From DT-110 sp030148525 (lineage in GTDB: Bacteria; Bacteroidota; Bacteroidia; Chitinophagales; Saprospiraceae): a stretch of 64,000 nucleotides of DNA. Positions 34,746 through 42,904 of this stretch are shown here, piece after piece. A program made the position numbers and the translations under genes. The notes under the pieces are model-generated. The model made no database searches. It had not been told where the DNA came from and saw nothing but the letters and a program-made list of their open reading frames with translations. Within the stretch, counting starts at the first letter, position 1. The number at the start of each line of letters is the position of its first letter. Location of the stretch: positions 4,092,001 to 4,156,000 of the forward strand of contig OZ245751.1 of assembly GCA_965227445.1 (NCBI GenBank), in the 5' to 3' direction.

Positions 34746-35924
34746 TCATACAATGCGCTCGGCCTGGGTGCCGCTCTGTAGCTGCCCGTTCCGGGCAAGC
34801 CCGGTAAGACGTACCAGGCCCGGTTGCTTGCCGGCTTCTAGGCTGCCGAGGCGATCGTGAAAGCCCAGGGCTTCGGCACCATTCAGAGTGGCCCAGCGCA
34901 ATAAGGTCTCCAGTGGTACGTACGACTGGTAACGGGCGATGGTCTTCATCTCCTCCAGTACGGATAGCTGCCAGTTGGAGGTCAGACTATCGGTGCCGAT
35001 GGTCAGTTTGGCATCGGTGTCGAGCCAGTTCTGGTAGTGGGGCAGCCGGTTTTCGATGTACAAATTTGCGTTGGGACAGGTAGCCCAGTAGACCCGGTCA
35101 CCCCAGTCCATTGCCGCTCGGATATCCTCAACCCCGGTCATAGTATTATGTACAAACAGCACCCGATTGTCGGGATTCATATTGGCCAGCGCATAATGAA
35201 TGGAGCGCTGGCCGCTGGCCTGAAAATCGTCCAGCTTAAAACCGAATCGCTCGTAAAAGTCGAGGAAACCACCCTCCTTCGTGAGGAAAAACTGATCCTC
35301 GTGGGCCGTTTCCTGATTGTGGATACTGATGGTTGCGTCATCGGGGTTGGTCTGGCGGATGAGGCGGAACAACTCCCGGGAGACGGTGTAGGGAGCGTGG
35401 GGAACGGCACTTTTTCGGTTCTCGTGGCGGTCGCTTTGCCCGGTCAGCACTTGCGCGTAATCATCGAATGTTTGCCGGGCATTGCCCTCCTGCAGGAAAT
35501 CAAACATCTCTACAAAGGTATAGTAGCTGATCCTGGAGGCATCCTTAGTGGCAGCGGTATCCAATTTATTGGAAATATCTCCCACAGCTACGATACCGTT
35601 CTCGTACATTTCGGCATCGGCCTCCTGAATTGCCGCATCGATCTCCTCCTGCGGAATATCTCTGAACTGGACGACTTGCTGCAAAAAGGGAAGCAGACCT
35701 GTCCCCGTATCCACTTTGCCTTTCATATGTGACAACTCCAGGTGGCAATGAGTATTGATCAGACCGGGGATCAAAGCACCTGGTTGATAATCCACCGTAG
35801 CGGGATCATGGGCATCTGCTTCGTCTACTTGCAGAATAAATCCTTTATCGTCGGTTACGACAACGCCCCGCGGAATGGGGGCACTGGTAATGGGATATAC
35901 GATATCAGCTGAGAACTTTTGCAT
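34746..35924 (-). CDS. amidohydrolase family protein, possibly aminodeoxyfutalosine deaminase
   Basis: This is a metal-dependent deaminase or hydrolase of 392 residues from ATG 35924; the frame runs to 36131, but that part overlaps the DUF1015 gene. Metal ligands appear in PGLINTHCHLELSHMKGK (about 57-74), VPHAPYTVS, ISIHNQETAHEDQ (His near 200), LFVHNTMT, and GTDSLTSN, the late Asp. This is the SsnA/TrzN branch. In related bacteria such genes are annotated as aminodeoxyfutalosine deaminase of the futalosine route to menaquinone; no other mqn gene is in the window, so that is tentative. It follows DUF1015 by 75 nt on the same strand. Confidence 0.82.
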   Translation of the reverse strand: MQKFSADIVYPITSAPIPRGVVVTDDKGFILQVDEADAHDPATVDYQPGALIPGLINTHCHLELSHMKGKVDTGTGLLPFLQQVVQFRDIPQEEIDAAIQEADAEMYENGIVAVGDISNKLDTAATKDASRISYYTFVEMFDFLQEGNARQTFDDYAQVLTGQSDRHENRKSAVPHAPYTVSRELFRLIRQTNPDDATISIHNQETAHEDQFFLTKEGGFLDFYERFGFKLDDFQASGQRSIHYALANMNPDNRVLFVHNTMTGVEDIRAAMDWGDRVYWATCPNANLYIENRLPHYQNWLDTDAKLTIGTDSLTSNWQLSVLEEMKTIARYQSYVPLETLLRWATLNGAEALGFHDRLGSLEAGKQPGLVRLTGLARNGQLQSGTQAERIV

Positions 35925-35998
35925 AGCAGCGTCTCCTTGGTTTTGGTTGGTTAATAAAACTCGTGCCTGGGATTGCAGAGTACTAAGTACACTGTAAC

Positions 35999-37105
35999 CT
36001 AAGTTTTGGGATACTCCAGGACGATAAGTCCGTTCTTCATCCGTGGCTCGAACCATGTAGATTTTGGCGGTAATTCGCGCTGTGCATCGGCCACCTGGTA
36101 CATTTCTTCCAACTGAACGGGATACAGGCAAAAAGCCAGGCGGTCGGTCGAGCCCTTTTCCACCTTATGCCGGATAGCATCCAGTCCACGGGGACCTTCG
36201 ACGTAGGAAATCCGGGGGTCGTTGCGGACGTCTTTGATCCCCAGGACATCTTTCATCACCCACTCGTTGAGCAGGTGGGCATCCAATACAACAGGCTGAT
36301 CGGCATACTGTTTCAGAATCTCCGGCTTCCACACCAAGTGATACCACTCTTCGTCGATATGCAATAATAATTCGTGCTTTCGTTCCGGTTTATGGGCCTG
36401 TCCCAAGGGCACGATGTGGAATAAGGCGGACAAACGGGCCATGAAACTCGTCGAGGACAGGCTTCCCAGATCCTTTACGACCCGGTTAAAATCATGGATT
36501 TCCAGCTCGGAGGACGGAAAGAAGGCACAAAGTAATTGGTTATAATCCACACTTTTATGGTGTTCCAGAAACTGGCGGGCAGTAGCAGCCGAGCGGTGGT
36601 GCCCGTCGGCGATATAGGCACGAGGCACCCTCTCGTTAAACAGGGCCTGTAATTTTTCGATACCCACCCGTTCTTCCACTGCCCAGATGGAGTGCGTTTC
36701 TTCCTCCACTTTTACTACAATATCGGGTTCGATCCGGGTGGTGTAATCCCGCAACAGCTGATTGATAGCTTCCACATCGGGGTAGGCCAGGGTGACTGGT
36801 TTCACTGAAGCCCTTCGTTGTTGCAATAACTCCATCTGTTTGGCCTCCTTGAGTGCCAGGGTGTGCTCGTGTTTGCGGATATCTCCTTCCAGGTAATCGC
36901 GGATATCGGTACAGGCCAGCAGGGCGGTGTGCAAGCGATGGGTAGTCCGGATCTGGTAAATATGGAAAGCAGGATGTACACTCGTATCAAACCATCCTTT
37001 TTGACGAAAGTCAGCGTAATCTTCTTTTACACTCGACAAAAACGCATCGGCTGATTTGATCTTTCGCCAAGCGGGAAAAACGGCCTTGAATGGACGTATG
37101 TGCAT
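35999..37105 (-). CDS. DUF1015 family protein
   Basis: This is a soluble protein of 368 residues covering the whole DUF1015 domain. It opens with HIRPFKAVFPAWRKIKSADA. The central AYIADGHHRSAATARQF (about 185-201) with its paired His is the family's best-conserved motif, and VEGPRGLDAIRHKVEKGSTD near 310 is also typical. The start ATG 37105 gives the normal N-terminus. No biochemical function is established; the conserved His cluster suggests metal or phosphate binding. The amidohydrolase follows on the same strand, so they may share a transcript. Confidence 0.92.
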   Translation of the reverse strand: MHIRPFKAVFPAWRKIKSADAFLSSVKEDYADFRQKGWFDTSVHPAFHIYQIRTTHRLHTALLACTDIRDYLEGDIRKHEHTLALKEAKQMELLQQRRASVKPVTLAYPDVEAINQLLRDYTTRIEPDIVVKVEEETHSIWAVEERVGIEKLQALFNERVPRAYIADGHHRSAATARQFLEHHKSVDYNQLLCAFFPSSELEIHDFNRVVKDLGSLSSTSFMARLSALFHIVPLGQAHKPERKHELLLHIDEEWYHLVWKPEILKQYADQPVVLDAHLLNEWVMKDVLGIKDVRNDPRISYVEGPRGLDAIRHKVEKGSTDRLAFCLYPVQLEEMYQVADAQRELPPKSTWFEPRMKNGLIVLEYPKT

Positions 37106-37216
37106 GTGGCAGCAACTCGTTCTGGTTATCTATGGGCCGTGAAGATAGGCAAAAAAGGGCGGGAGGAAAGAGCGAAAAGATACCTGGAAAAAGCGTTAGG
37201 AATGCCCTAAAAATGA

Positions 37217-37247
37217 AAGGGCGAGTTGCAGTGCAACTCACGCCTTT
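37217..37247. other. hairpin upstream of the DUF1015 and 37388 genes
   Basis: GAGTTGC (37223-37229) pairs with GCAACTC (37233-37239) around AGT. The stem extends through AAGGGC and GCCTTT after a two-base bulge. No T-run follows. It lies between divergent genes, so it is not an obvious terminator. Confidence 0.4.
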
Positions 37248-37387
37248 CGGATAAACTAAACCCCAGTTATATATTCTTAAACCTTGTGGTTATTCAATCT
37301 TTGGAAGATCAGGCCAAGATCTATGACCGCCTCCTCATATGCAAAATTAGAAATCTTTTTGATTATTACAATAATAAGATAGCAAAA

Positions 37388-37678
37388 ATGAGTCAAAAGC
37401 GCAATAACGCCGACGGATTCCCCGCCAAGACAAAGGATCGCCTTGATATTTTAGTGTTTTGGGTGGAAACCAAAGAAGTTTGTACGGTTTCATGGCGTTC
37501 ATCCGAAGGAGGCCTTTATCAGCGCACCTCCATTTTGCGTGATATTTTCCAGAAAAACGAGGAATGGATCATTGCGCTGGAATCCGGGCCCCTGATACCT
37601 GTGGAGCAGCTATTGGGAGCAATTCCGGGAACTTTACCCGATACTCCCAGGTTGGAAGGTCATCCCGACGGTCCATGA
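37388..37678 (+). CDS. hypothetical protein ahead of metG
   Basis: The protein has 96 residues from ATG 37388; the open frame to 37226 is A/T-rich, low in coding character and overlaps a hairpin. The N-terminus is basic (MSQKRNNADGFPAKTKDRLD), the middle is beta-like (ILVFWVETKEVCTVSWRSSE) and the C-terminus is Pro-rich. I do not recognise a family. The gap to metG is 82 nt and holds a promoter box, so the two are probably separate transcripts. Confidence 0.45.
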   Translation: MSQKRNNADGFPAKTKDRLDILVFWVETKEVCTVSWRSSEGGLYQRTSILRDIFQKNEEWIIALESGPLIPVEQLLGAIPGTLPDTPRLEGHPDGP

Positions 37679-37719
37679 AGGTCGCTAAGGCAGAATCCGG
37701 AAAGAAACGGCTGAATCCG

Positions 37720-37727
37720 TATCTTCG
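37720..37727 (+). promoter_or_regulatory. metG promoter -7 box
   Basis: TATCTTCG is one base from TAnnTTTG. A start of transcription about seven bases downstream would fall at the ATG at 37734, which makes the next ATG at 37761 the more likely translation start. Confidence 0.5.
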
Positions 37728-37760
37728 CACCACATGTCAAATACGCAATCTGATCAATCT

Positions 37761-39875
37761 ATGAGTAAGAAATACCTGATAACATCAGCGCTCCCTTATG
37801 CTAATGGTGCTTTACACCTGGGCCATCTGGCTGGTGCCTATTTACCTGCCGACATCTACGTCCGCTATTTGCGCCTGCAAGGCAAGGATGTCGTATGGGT
37901 TTGTGGCTCTGACGAACACGGAGCAGCTATCACCATCCGGGCCAAAAAAGAGGGTGTTTCGCCTCAGGAAATTATCGACAAATACCATACGCTGAATAAA
38001 GATACCTTCCGACGACTGGGTATTTCCTTCGATTATTACCACCGCACCTCCGCCCCCCTCCATCACGAGCAGGCCCAGGATTTTTTCCGTACACTTTACC
38101 AACGGGGTGACCAGTTCGATGAAAAGACCATCGAGCAATACTACGATGAAAAATTCGACCAATTCCTCGCTGACCGCTACATTACAGGCACCTGCCCCAA
38201 ATGCGGACATGCCGAAGCCTTTGGTGATCAGTGCGAAAACTGTGGCTCGGCGCTTTCCCCTACCGAGTTGATCGACCCTGTTTCAACACTTAGCGGCAAT
38301 AAGCCCATCCTGAAAGCCACTAAACACTGGTATTTCAAGCTCGACGAACACGCCGAATGGTTGCGGGAATGGATTCAGGAAGGTACCATTGCAGGACAAC
38401 CACATCACGATGCCGCCGCCTGGAAAAAACACGTGGTAGGTCAGTGCTTGTCGTGGCTCGACGGCGGACTGCAGGCCCGGGCCATTACCCGCGATCTGGA
38501 CTGGGGCATTAACGTACCCCTCGACGAAGCCGAGGGCAAAGTGCTTTACGTATGGTTCGATGCACCCATTGGCTACATCTCATCCACCCGGCAATGGGCC
38601 GAAGAAAATGGAAAAGACTGGGAAGCGTACTGGAAAGGGGATGATGTGGAGCTCATCCACTTTATCGGAAAGGATAATATCGTCTTTCACTGTATCGTCT
38701 TTCCCGCTATGTTGAAGGCACACGGGGAGTTCGCTTTGCCCAAAAACGTACCCGCCAATCAGTTCCTGAATTTCGAGGGGCAGAAATTTTCTAAATCGCG
38801 GGGTTGGGGCATCGAGCAGCACGTGTACCTGGAAGAATTTAAGGACCTTCCCAATAAAGAAGATGCGCTGCGCTATGCACTCATTCGCACCATGCCCGAA
38901 AACCGGGACAGCGATTTCAAGTGGGATGAGTTTGTGGATTTTCACGATAAAGACCTGGCTGACAACCTGGGCAACCTGCTCAACCGGGTGGTCGTGCTCA
39001 CCAATAAGTACTTCGACGGTGTCGTTCCCGACCTATCCGTTTCCATTTCGGAAAAACTACCCGAGATAGCTGACCGGATCGAACGTCTTTGCCAGGAAAT
39101 TGAGGCTTTCACCTTCCGCCCGGCGGTGGCTACCCTCATGGAAATATCATCCCTGGCCAATACGTACCTGCAAGATGTATCCCCCTGGGCCATTTTCAAA
39201 ACGGAGCCCGACAGCCCGGTCATCCGGGAATGCATGTTCCTTAGTGTACAGATCGCCGGCTACCTTAGCCTCTTAGTGGAGCCCTTCATCCCCTTTGCAG
39301 CGCCCCGAATTCGCAGCCTGCTCGGGTTGGAAAATGCCCAAAACGGTGACCTCGCCAAGGCCCTGGAACAATTGAAAGCCGGCAGGCCACTGCTCCCCGG
39401 TGGACACACCATTGGATCGCCGGAGGTGCTATTCCCTAAGATCAACGACCGGAAGGATACCTCCCGCAAAGAATTAGTAGACCGTCAAAAAGCAAAACTG
39501 GAAGCTATCGTTGAAGCCGAAAAGGGAGCAAAACGCGAACCGATCAAGGATGTCATCACCTTTGATGACTTCACAAAGATCGACCTGCGAACCGGCACCA
39601 TCAAAGCCGCCGAAAAGGTGAAAAAAGCCGATAAACTGCTGAAACTAACGGTAGACCTGGAATTGGAGACCCGCACGGTTGTTTCCGGTATTGCCAAACA
39701 CTACGATCCGGCTGAGATCGTAGGCCGGCAAGTCGTATTGGTAGCCAACCTGGCACCCCGAAAACTCCGGGGCATTGAATCTCAGGGAATGATCCTGATG
39801 GCTGAAAACGAAGAAGGCAAGCTCGTCTTTGTGAGCCCTTCCGAAGCTTTCGGAAACGGATTTATTGTCCGCTAA
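37761..39875 (+). CDS. metG: methionyl-tRNA synthetase
   Basis: It charges tRNA-Met. The protein has 704 residues from ATG 37761 (MSKKYLITSALPYANGALHL); an ATG nine codons upstream lies at the expected transcription start. The HIGH-type signature HLGH is at about 19-22. A zinc ribbon, CPKCGHAEAFGDQCENCG, is at about 145-162, and KFSKSRG, the KMSKS equivalent, is at about 342. A C-terminal tRNA-binding (EMAP-II-like) domain runs from about 590 (DDFTKIDLRTGTIKAAEKVK). The last domain marks the dimeric long form. A perfect 16-bp terminator follows. Confidence 0.98.
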   Translation: MSKKYLITSALPYANGALHLGHLAGAYLPADIYVRYLRLQGKDVVWVCGSDEHGAAITIRAKKEGVSPQEIIDKYHTLNKDTFRRLGISFDYYHRTSAPLHHEQAQDFFRTLYQRGDQFDEKTIEQYYDEKFDQFLADRYITGTCPKCGHAEAFGDQCENCGSALSPTELIDPVSTLSGNKPILKATKHWYFKLDEHAEWLREWIQEGTIAGQPHHDAAAWKKHVVGQCLSWLDGGLQARAITRDLDWGINVPLDEAEGKVLYVWFDAPIGYISSTRQWAEENGKDWEAYWKGDDVELIHFIGKDNIVFHCIVFPAMLKAHGEFALPKNVPANQFLNFEGQKFSKSRGWGIEQHVYLEEFKDLPNKEDALRYALIRTMPENRDSDFKWDEFVDFHDKDLADNLGNLLNRVVVLTNKYFDGVVPDLSVSISEKLPEIADRIERLCQEIEAFTFRPAVATLMEISSLANTYLQDVSPWAIFKTEPDSPVIRECMFLSVQIAGYLSLLVEPFIPFAAPRIRSLLGLENAQNGDLAKALEQLKAGRPLLPGGHTIGSPEVLFPKINDRKDTSRKELVDRQKAKLEAIVEAEKGAKREPIKDVITFDDFTKIDLRTGTIKAAEKVKKADKLLKLTVDLELETRTVVSGIAKHYDPAEIVGRQVVLVANLAPRKLRGIESQGMILMAENEEGKLVFVSPSEAFGNGFIVR

Positions 39876-39877
39876 AT

Positions 39878-39916
39878 AAAAAAGCCGCCTTTCCTGGATA
39901 GAAAGGCGGCTTTTTT
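39878..39916. terminator. bidirectional terminator behind metG
   Basis: AAAAAAGCCGCCTTTC and GAAAGGCGGCTTTTTT form a perfect 16-bp stem with a 7-nt loop. It has T-runs on both strands and serves metG and the convergent gene at 39936. Confidence 0.95.
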
Positions 39917-39935
39917 AACCAAAACGGAGAGGTGA

Positions 39936-40544
39936 TTAACGCATTTTCGGACGACGGCGCTTTGATTTACCTCCGCGCATGGCCATCCCGCCACCCATGC
40001 GATTAGCCGTATTCATCTGGCCGCTATTCTGAACGGCCAATTCCAGCTGTTTTACCTGATCTTTGACGGTCTGCTCCGTTATCGTCAGTGCTTTGATGGT
40101 ACGCAGATGGATCTTGGCCTGCTTCCAGCGTCCCTTGGATGCAGCAATATTCGCCAATTGTAATTCGATCATGGCCTTTTCATTATCTGTGGGCACTTTG
40201 ACTTCCTGAGCCTTACGCAACCACATTTCACCCTCCTCCGTTTCTTTTTCCGAAAGGGCTACCGAACCTTTGATCATGTAGTAATAGGCTCGGTTCGTCA
40301 CGTACAGCAACTTGGGAGTCAGGGTGAGATTCAATCGTTTGCGGGTAGCTTCCAGATCACCCGTCTGCATGAGTTGAGCTGCCGACTGTATCGTCCCCAG
40401 CATGAGGTAACCGACCAGTAGAGCCAGGCCGACCAACAGCAGGGGAAAGGAATACCAAAAGCCAAACTGAAAAGCCAGGAAAACACCTCCTACTAACAGA
40501 ACGGCCATCAATGCGAATCGCAGATAAATATTTATCGTAAACAT
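39936..40544 (-). CDS. membrane protein with TPR-like domain, paralogue of the 51424 gene
   Basis: The protein has 202 residues from ATG 40544 (MFTINIYLRFALMAVLLVGG). Two N-terminal membrane helices (about 8-27 and 33-52) are followed by a helical cytoplasmic domain with TPR-like pairs (about 80-175) and a basic tail (GGKSKRRRPKMR). The layout matches the gene at 51424: a LGTIQSAAQLMQTGDLEATR-type linker, a PKLLYVTNRAYYYMIKGSVA-type helix and a block ending in AKIHLRTIKAL. I do not recognise a named family. The two copies are probably ancient duplicates. It is convergent with metG. Confidence 0.72.
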   Translation of the reverse strand: MFTINIYLRFALMAVLLVGGVFLAFQFGFWYSFPLLLVGLALLVGYLMLGTIQSAAQLMQTGDLEATRKRLNLTLTPKLLYVTNRAYYYMIKGSVALSEKETEEGEMWLRKAQEVKVPTDNEKAMIELQLANIAASKGRWKQAKIHLRTIKALTITEQTVKDQVKQLELAVQNSGQMNTANRMGGGMAMRGGKSKRRRPKMR

Positions 40545-40805
40545 AAAGATCGATTGGTTGACAGGCAAAGGTACGGAAATCAAATCATCCCGAAAAGCCC
40601 GATTCAGACTCTTCCCACTACCTGATTAAATTAACTAAAACTCTATACATCAACCCCTTAGCAGTTTTTCCTTCCGTAAACAGGCATAAGCTGCTAACCT
40701 ACTACCGGCGATTACTGGCCGTGTGCGAGTGCTCAAGGTCTCTTACATTGGAAAGGCATAAAACGCCAACTTGTTTTAATTCACCCCCTACTTAAACAGA
40801 GAACA

Positions 40806-40886
40806 ATGAATCCCACAAATTGTCAACCCATAGCTCAAACGCACCAACCCCACATAATCGTTACTGATGTCAACAGCGGATTATAA
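40806..40886 (+). CDS. 26-residue small ORF followed by a terminator
   Basis: ATG 40806 opens 26 codons (MNPTNCQPIAQTHQPHIIVT, then DVNSGL). A perfect terminator follows 22 nt after the stop. It lies in the 480-nt gap between divergent genes (40545-41027), where nothing else is coded, so the gap appears to hold one short transcript. It could be a small protein or a small RNA whose frame is chance. I see no promoter box I would trust. Confidence 0.35.
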   Translation: MNPTNCQPIAQTHQPHIIVTDVNSGL

Positions 40887-40908
40887 GCACCGGTTCGTAC
40901 CATTCGGG

Positions 40909-40936
40909 CAGCCATCCGTACAGATGGCTGTTTTTT
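40909..40936 (+). terminator. terminator of a short intergenic transcript
   Basis: CAGCCATC and GATGGCTG form a perfect 8-bp stem with a CGTACA loop, followed by six T. No annotated plus-strand gene lies upstream of it within reach, so it implies an unannotated transcript. Confidence 0.8.
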
Positions 40937-41001
40937 GTCACGGTAACACTGAATTAAGGTTCTTTTAAATTGGCTTTCGCCAAAAACAGAAAGGCAATGT
41001 A

Positions 41002-41009
41002 TATCTTTG
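41002..41009 (+). promoter_or_regulatory. promoter -7 box of the 41028 gene
   Basis: TATCTTTG fits TAnnTTTG exactly. With it the ATG at 41010 would fall before the transcription start, so ATG 41028 is preferred. Confidence 0.55.
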
Positions 41010-41027
41010 ATGTACAAAGTCTTTACT

Positions 41028-42086
41028 ATGAATAATTTGAACCTATATCGGTGGTCTTTTTGTCCGTTTTCGCTGGCCATCCTTTTCATGGTCCTTCCCG
41101 TCTCTGGCTTCAGTCAGAAAGAGCGTGTCACACTGTTTGATCAGTTGACCTACGATGACGTGCTCAAGGTGGAAATTCAAACCGATCTGAAAACACTCTT
41201 TGAGGATAATCGGTTTGAGGACGAATACCAGGATGCCAATTTTTTGTATAAAAATGCCGATGGCGAAGAGGAGCTGTTCGACATGAAGCTTCGTCTGCGC
41301 GGGCGTTTCCGCCGTAAGAACTGTGCTATTCCCCCCGTCAAACTCAATTTCGACAAAGACGACCTCGAGGCCCGTGGCTGGGAAAAGGACGATCAGCTCA
41401 AATTGGTAACCCCTTGTGTCACCGGCCCCGAAGGCCGGGAATACATCATGCGGGAATATCTGGCTTACAAGATTTACCAATTGCTGCACCCAGTTCATTT
41501 TCGGGTTCAACTGATCAAATTAACCATGGTGGATCCGGAGACCAGAGATAAATTCAAGGGCTGGGGATTCATCATCGAAGACGATGAAATGCTGGCCAAG
41601 CGCTGGGAAATGGAGCGCTGCCAGGAATGCTACGGGATAGATCTCGAACAATTTGATATGTCTAGCCTGGAGGCCACTGCCATTTTTCAATATCTGGTCG
41701 GTAATTCCGATTGGTCGGTAACCCTCAACAAGAATATTGAGTTGCTGTACCAGGTGGATAAACAGCAACAGGACACTACCTATTTCGTGGTTCCTTACGA
41801 CTTTGATTACACGGGTTTCGTGAATCCCGGTTACGCGGTACCGAACTCAGATTACAACCTGACTTCGGTGCGGGATCGCATCTATCTGTGCCCCGTCAAG
41901 TCTCCCCACCCCGAAAACGGCATTCAACTGCTGCTTGAAAAGAAGCAGGCCATCATCGACCTTATCAAAGACTTCAAACGGCTGCCGTACGACAGCCGTA
42001 ACGACCTCATTGAATACGTGGAGTCTTGCTACACTAGCCTGGCCGAAGAAGGCTTAAACCGCCCGGGCAACCTGATCGGTAATTAG
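41028..42086 (+). CDS. exported protein, distantly CotH-like
   Basis: The protein has 352 residues with a signal peptide (SLAILFMVLPVSGFSQ at about 14-29). Segments recall CotH/secreted-kinase folds: FDMKLRLRGRFRRKNCAIPP followed by VKLNFDKDDL, REYLAYKIYQLLHPVHFRVQ, FQYLVGNSDWSVTLNKNIEL (the D-W-S region) and VVPYDFDYTGFVNPGY, where the paired Asp could bind metal. The CotH link is from pattern only. The stop codon TAG is the first bases of the MITE-like element at 42083, so the original C-terminus may have differed. Confidence 0.6.
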   Translation: MNNLNLYRWSFCPFSLAILFMVLPVSGFSQKERVTLFDQLTYDDVLKVEIQTDLKTLFEDNRFEDEYQDANFLYKNADGEEELFDMKLRLRGRFRRKNCAIPPVKLNFDKDDLEARGWEKDDQLKLVTPCVTGPEGREYIMREYLAYKIYQLLHPVHFRVQLIKLTMVDPETRDKFKGWGFIIEDDEMLAKRWEMERCQECYGIDLEQFDMSSLEATAIFQYLVGNSDWSVTLNKNIELLYQVDKQQQDTTYFVVPYDFDYTGFVNPGYAVPNSDYNLTSVRDRIYLCPVKSPHPENGIQLLLEKKQAIIDLIKDFKRLPYDSRNDLIEYVESCYTSLAEEGLNRPGNLIGN

Positions 42087-42350
42087 AGCGTGTTTGGGAT
42101 TTATCCTTTGGACTGCAAATGTCTATTATACCGACAACGAAGTGGTTTGGGAATCCAAACCACTTCGAGTCGAGTATATACTCGCGTGAAAAGGTTGGGC
42201 AAAGCCCAATCCTTTTCGGAAGCGGTATATTTGAACCTCACTGCAGCCTTTTTTCGCCCCGTAGCCATGCTACGAAGCTCAAAAAGGCTTTGTGAGAACC
42301 AAATTCTAGACATTTTCGCCATCAAAAACAAATCCCAAACACGCTCTTAA
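42083..42350. mobile_element. fold-back MITE-like element, copy 1, with nested repeat
   Basis: The ends are inverted: TTAGAGCGTGTTTGGGATTT on the left and AAATCCCAAACACGCTCTTAA on the right (19-20 bp), with an inner arm pair AAATGTCTA / TAGACATTT. A second copy without the insert lies at 50546-50649. Relative to it, this copy holds the TATACCG double unit (42127-42229) plus a further hairpin (CGTAGC-CAT-GCTACG) near 42260. No transposase is present. The element supplies the stop codons of both flanking convergent genes. Confidence 0.8.
42127..42229. repeat. palindromic dispersed repeat, double unit (TATACCG family)
   Basis: Two units are joined head to head and share GAGTATATACTC. The left unit starts TATACCG and holds the hairpin GAAGTGGTTTGG / CCAAACCACTTC. 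The right unit is almost identical to copy 1 at 2345-2398. The whole is inserted in the MITE-like element. Confidence 0.82.
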
Positions 42351-42714
42351 TTCCGGAAGGCTCTGGCTGCTGAAGGTTCTGGATTCGAATGGTTTCATCC
42401 GACGGATCGAACCAGTATACCAGATCGTAACACAGGTATCGCTGCAAGCCATTGGCTTGTTTAATATAACCAGTGCAGTACTCCGGTTTAAATCCACGGA
42501 TAAGCATATCCTGGCGGGTAAGTGACTTGCTCTCTTCCCGGCAGGCAATTAGCAATCGCCGGTTCCGGCGCAGAATACCGTTGACATAACGCAGCTGACG
42601 CTCTTCCTGAGCATAGATGCGATTATGGTGGGTGCTACGGCAAAAGTCGGAACAAAATTTTTTATCAGAACGGCCGCGGACTGGTTCGCCGCAGGTAAAA
42701 CACCTCTTCTTCAT
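42322..42714 (-). CDS. small zinc-ribbon protein of unknown function
   Basis: The protein has 130 residues. The N-terminal zinc ribbon, CFTCGEPVRGRSDKKFCSDF then CR, has four Cys in C-x2-C ... C-x3-C spacing and resembles DUF2116-type ribbons. A basic helix follows (RYVNGILRRNRRLLIACREE) and then a beta-rich C-terminal part with YCTGYIKQANGLQRYLCYDL. The last residues (KSVFGICF) and stop are encoded by the arm of the MITE-like element. It may bind nucleic acid. The same-strand gene at 42905 is upstream, with a palindromic repeat between. Confidence 0.65.
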   Translation of the reverse strand: MKKRCFTCGEPVRGRSDKKFCSDFCRSTHHNRIYAQEERQLRYVNGILRRNRRLLIACREESKSLTRQDMLIRGFKPEYCTGYIKQANGLQRYLCYDLVYWFDPSDETIRIQNLQQPEPSGIKSVFGICF

Positions 42715-42823
42715 GGATCAACTATGGTTTTAGCTGGGTGTTTTTCCTTGAGAACCATTAAAATACGGGAAAGACCAGGTGCTCGCAATGCTGCGAAAGT
42801 CGGCTATCTGCCAAACCCGTAAT

Positions 42824-42898
42824 TATACCGCTTCCGAAGTGGTTTGGTGTCCCAGCACGAAGTACTGCGTAGCAAAACCACTTCGAGTCGAGTATATA
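42824..42898. repeat. palindromic dispersed repeat, copy 3 (TATACCG family)
   Basis: It opens TATACCGCTTCCGAAGTGG and closes CCACTTCGAGTCGAGTATATA. The stem CGAAGTGGTTT / AAACCACTTCG surrounds a loop of about 30 nt. It begins six bases behind the stop of the minus-strand gene at 42905, as copy 1 does behind glgB. Confidence 0.8.
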
Positions 42899-42904
42899 CA
42901 CTTG

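Noticed and set aside
35985..36006. Similarity of AGTACACTGTAACCTAAG to a sequence near 51962
   Set aside because: About 18 of 20 bases match, but only one short block is shared, one copy is partly coding and no structure is present. Chance cannot be excluded.
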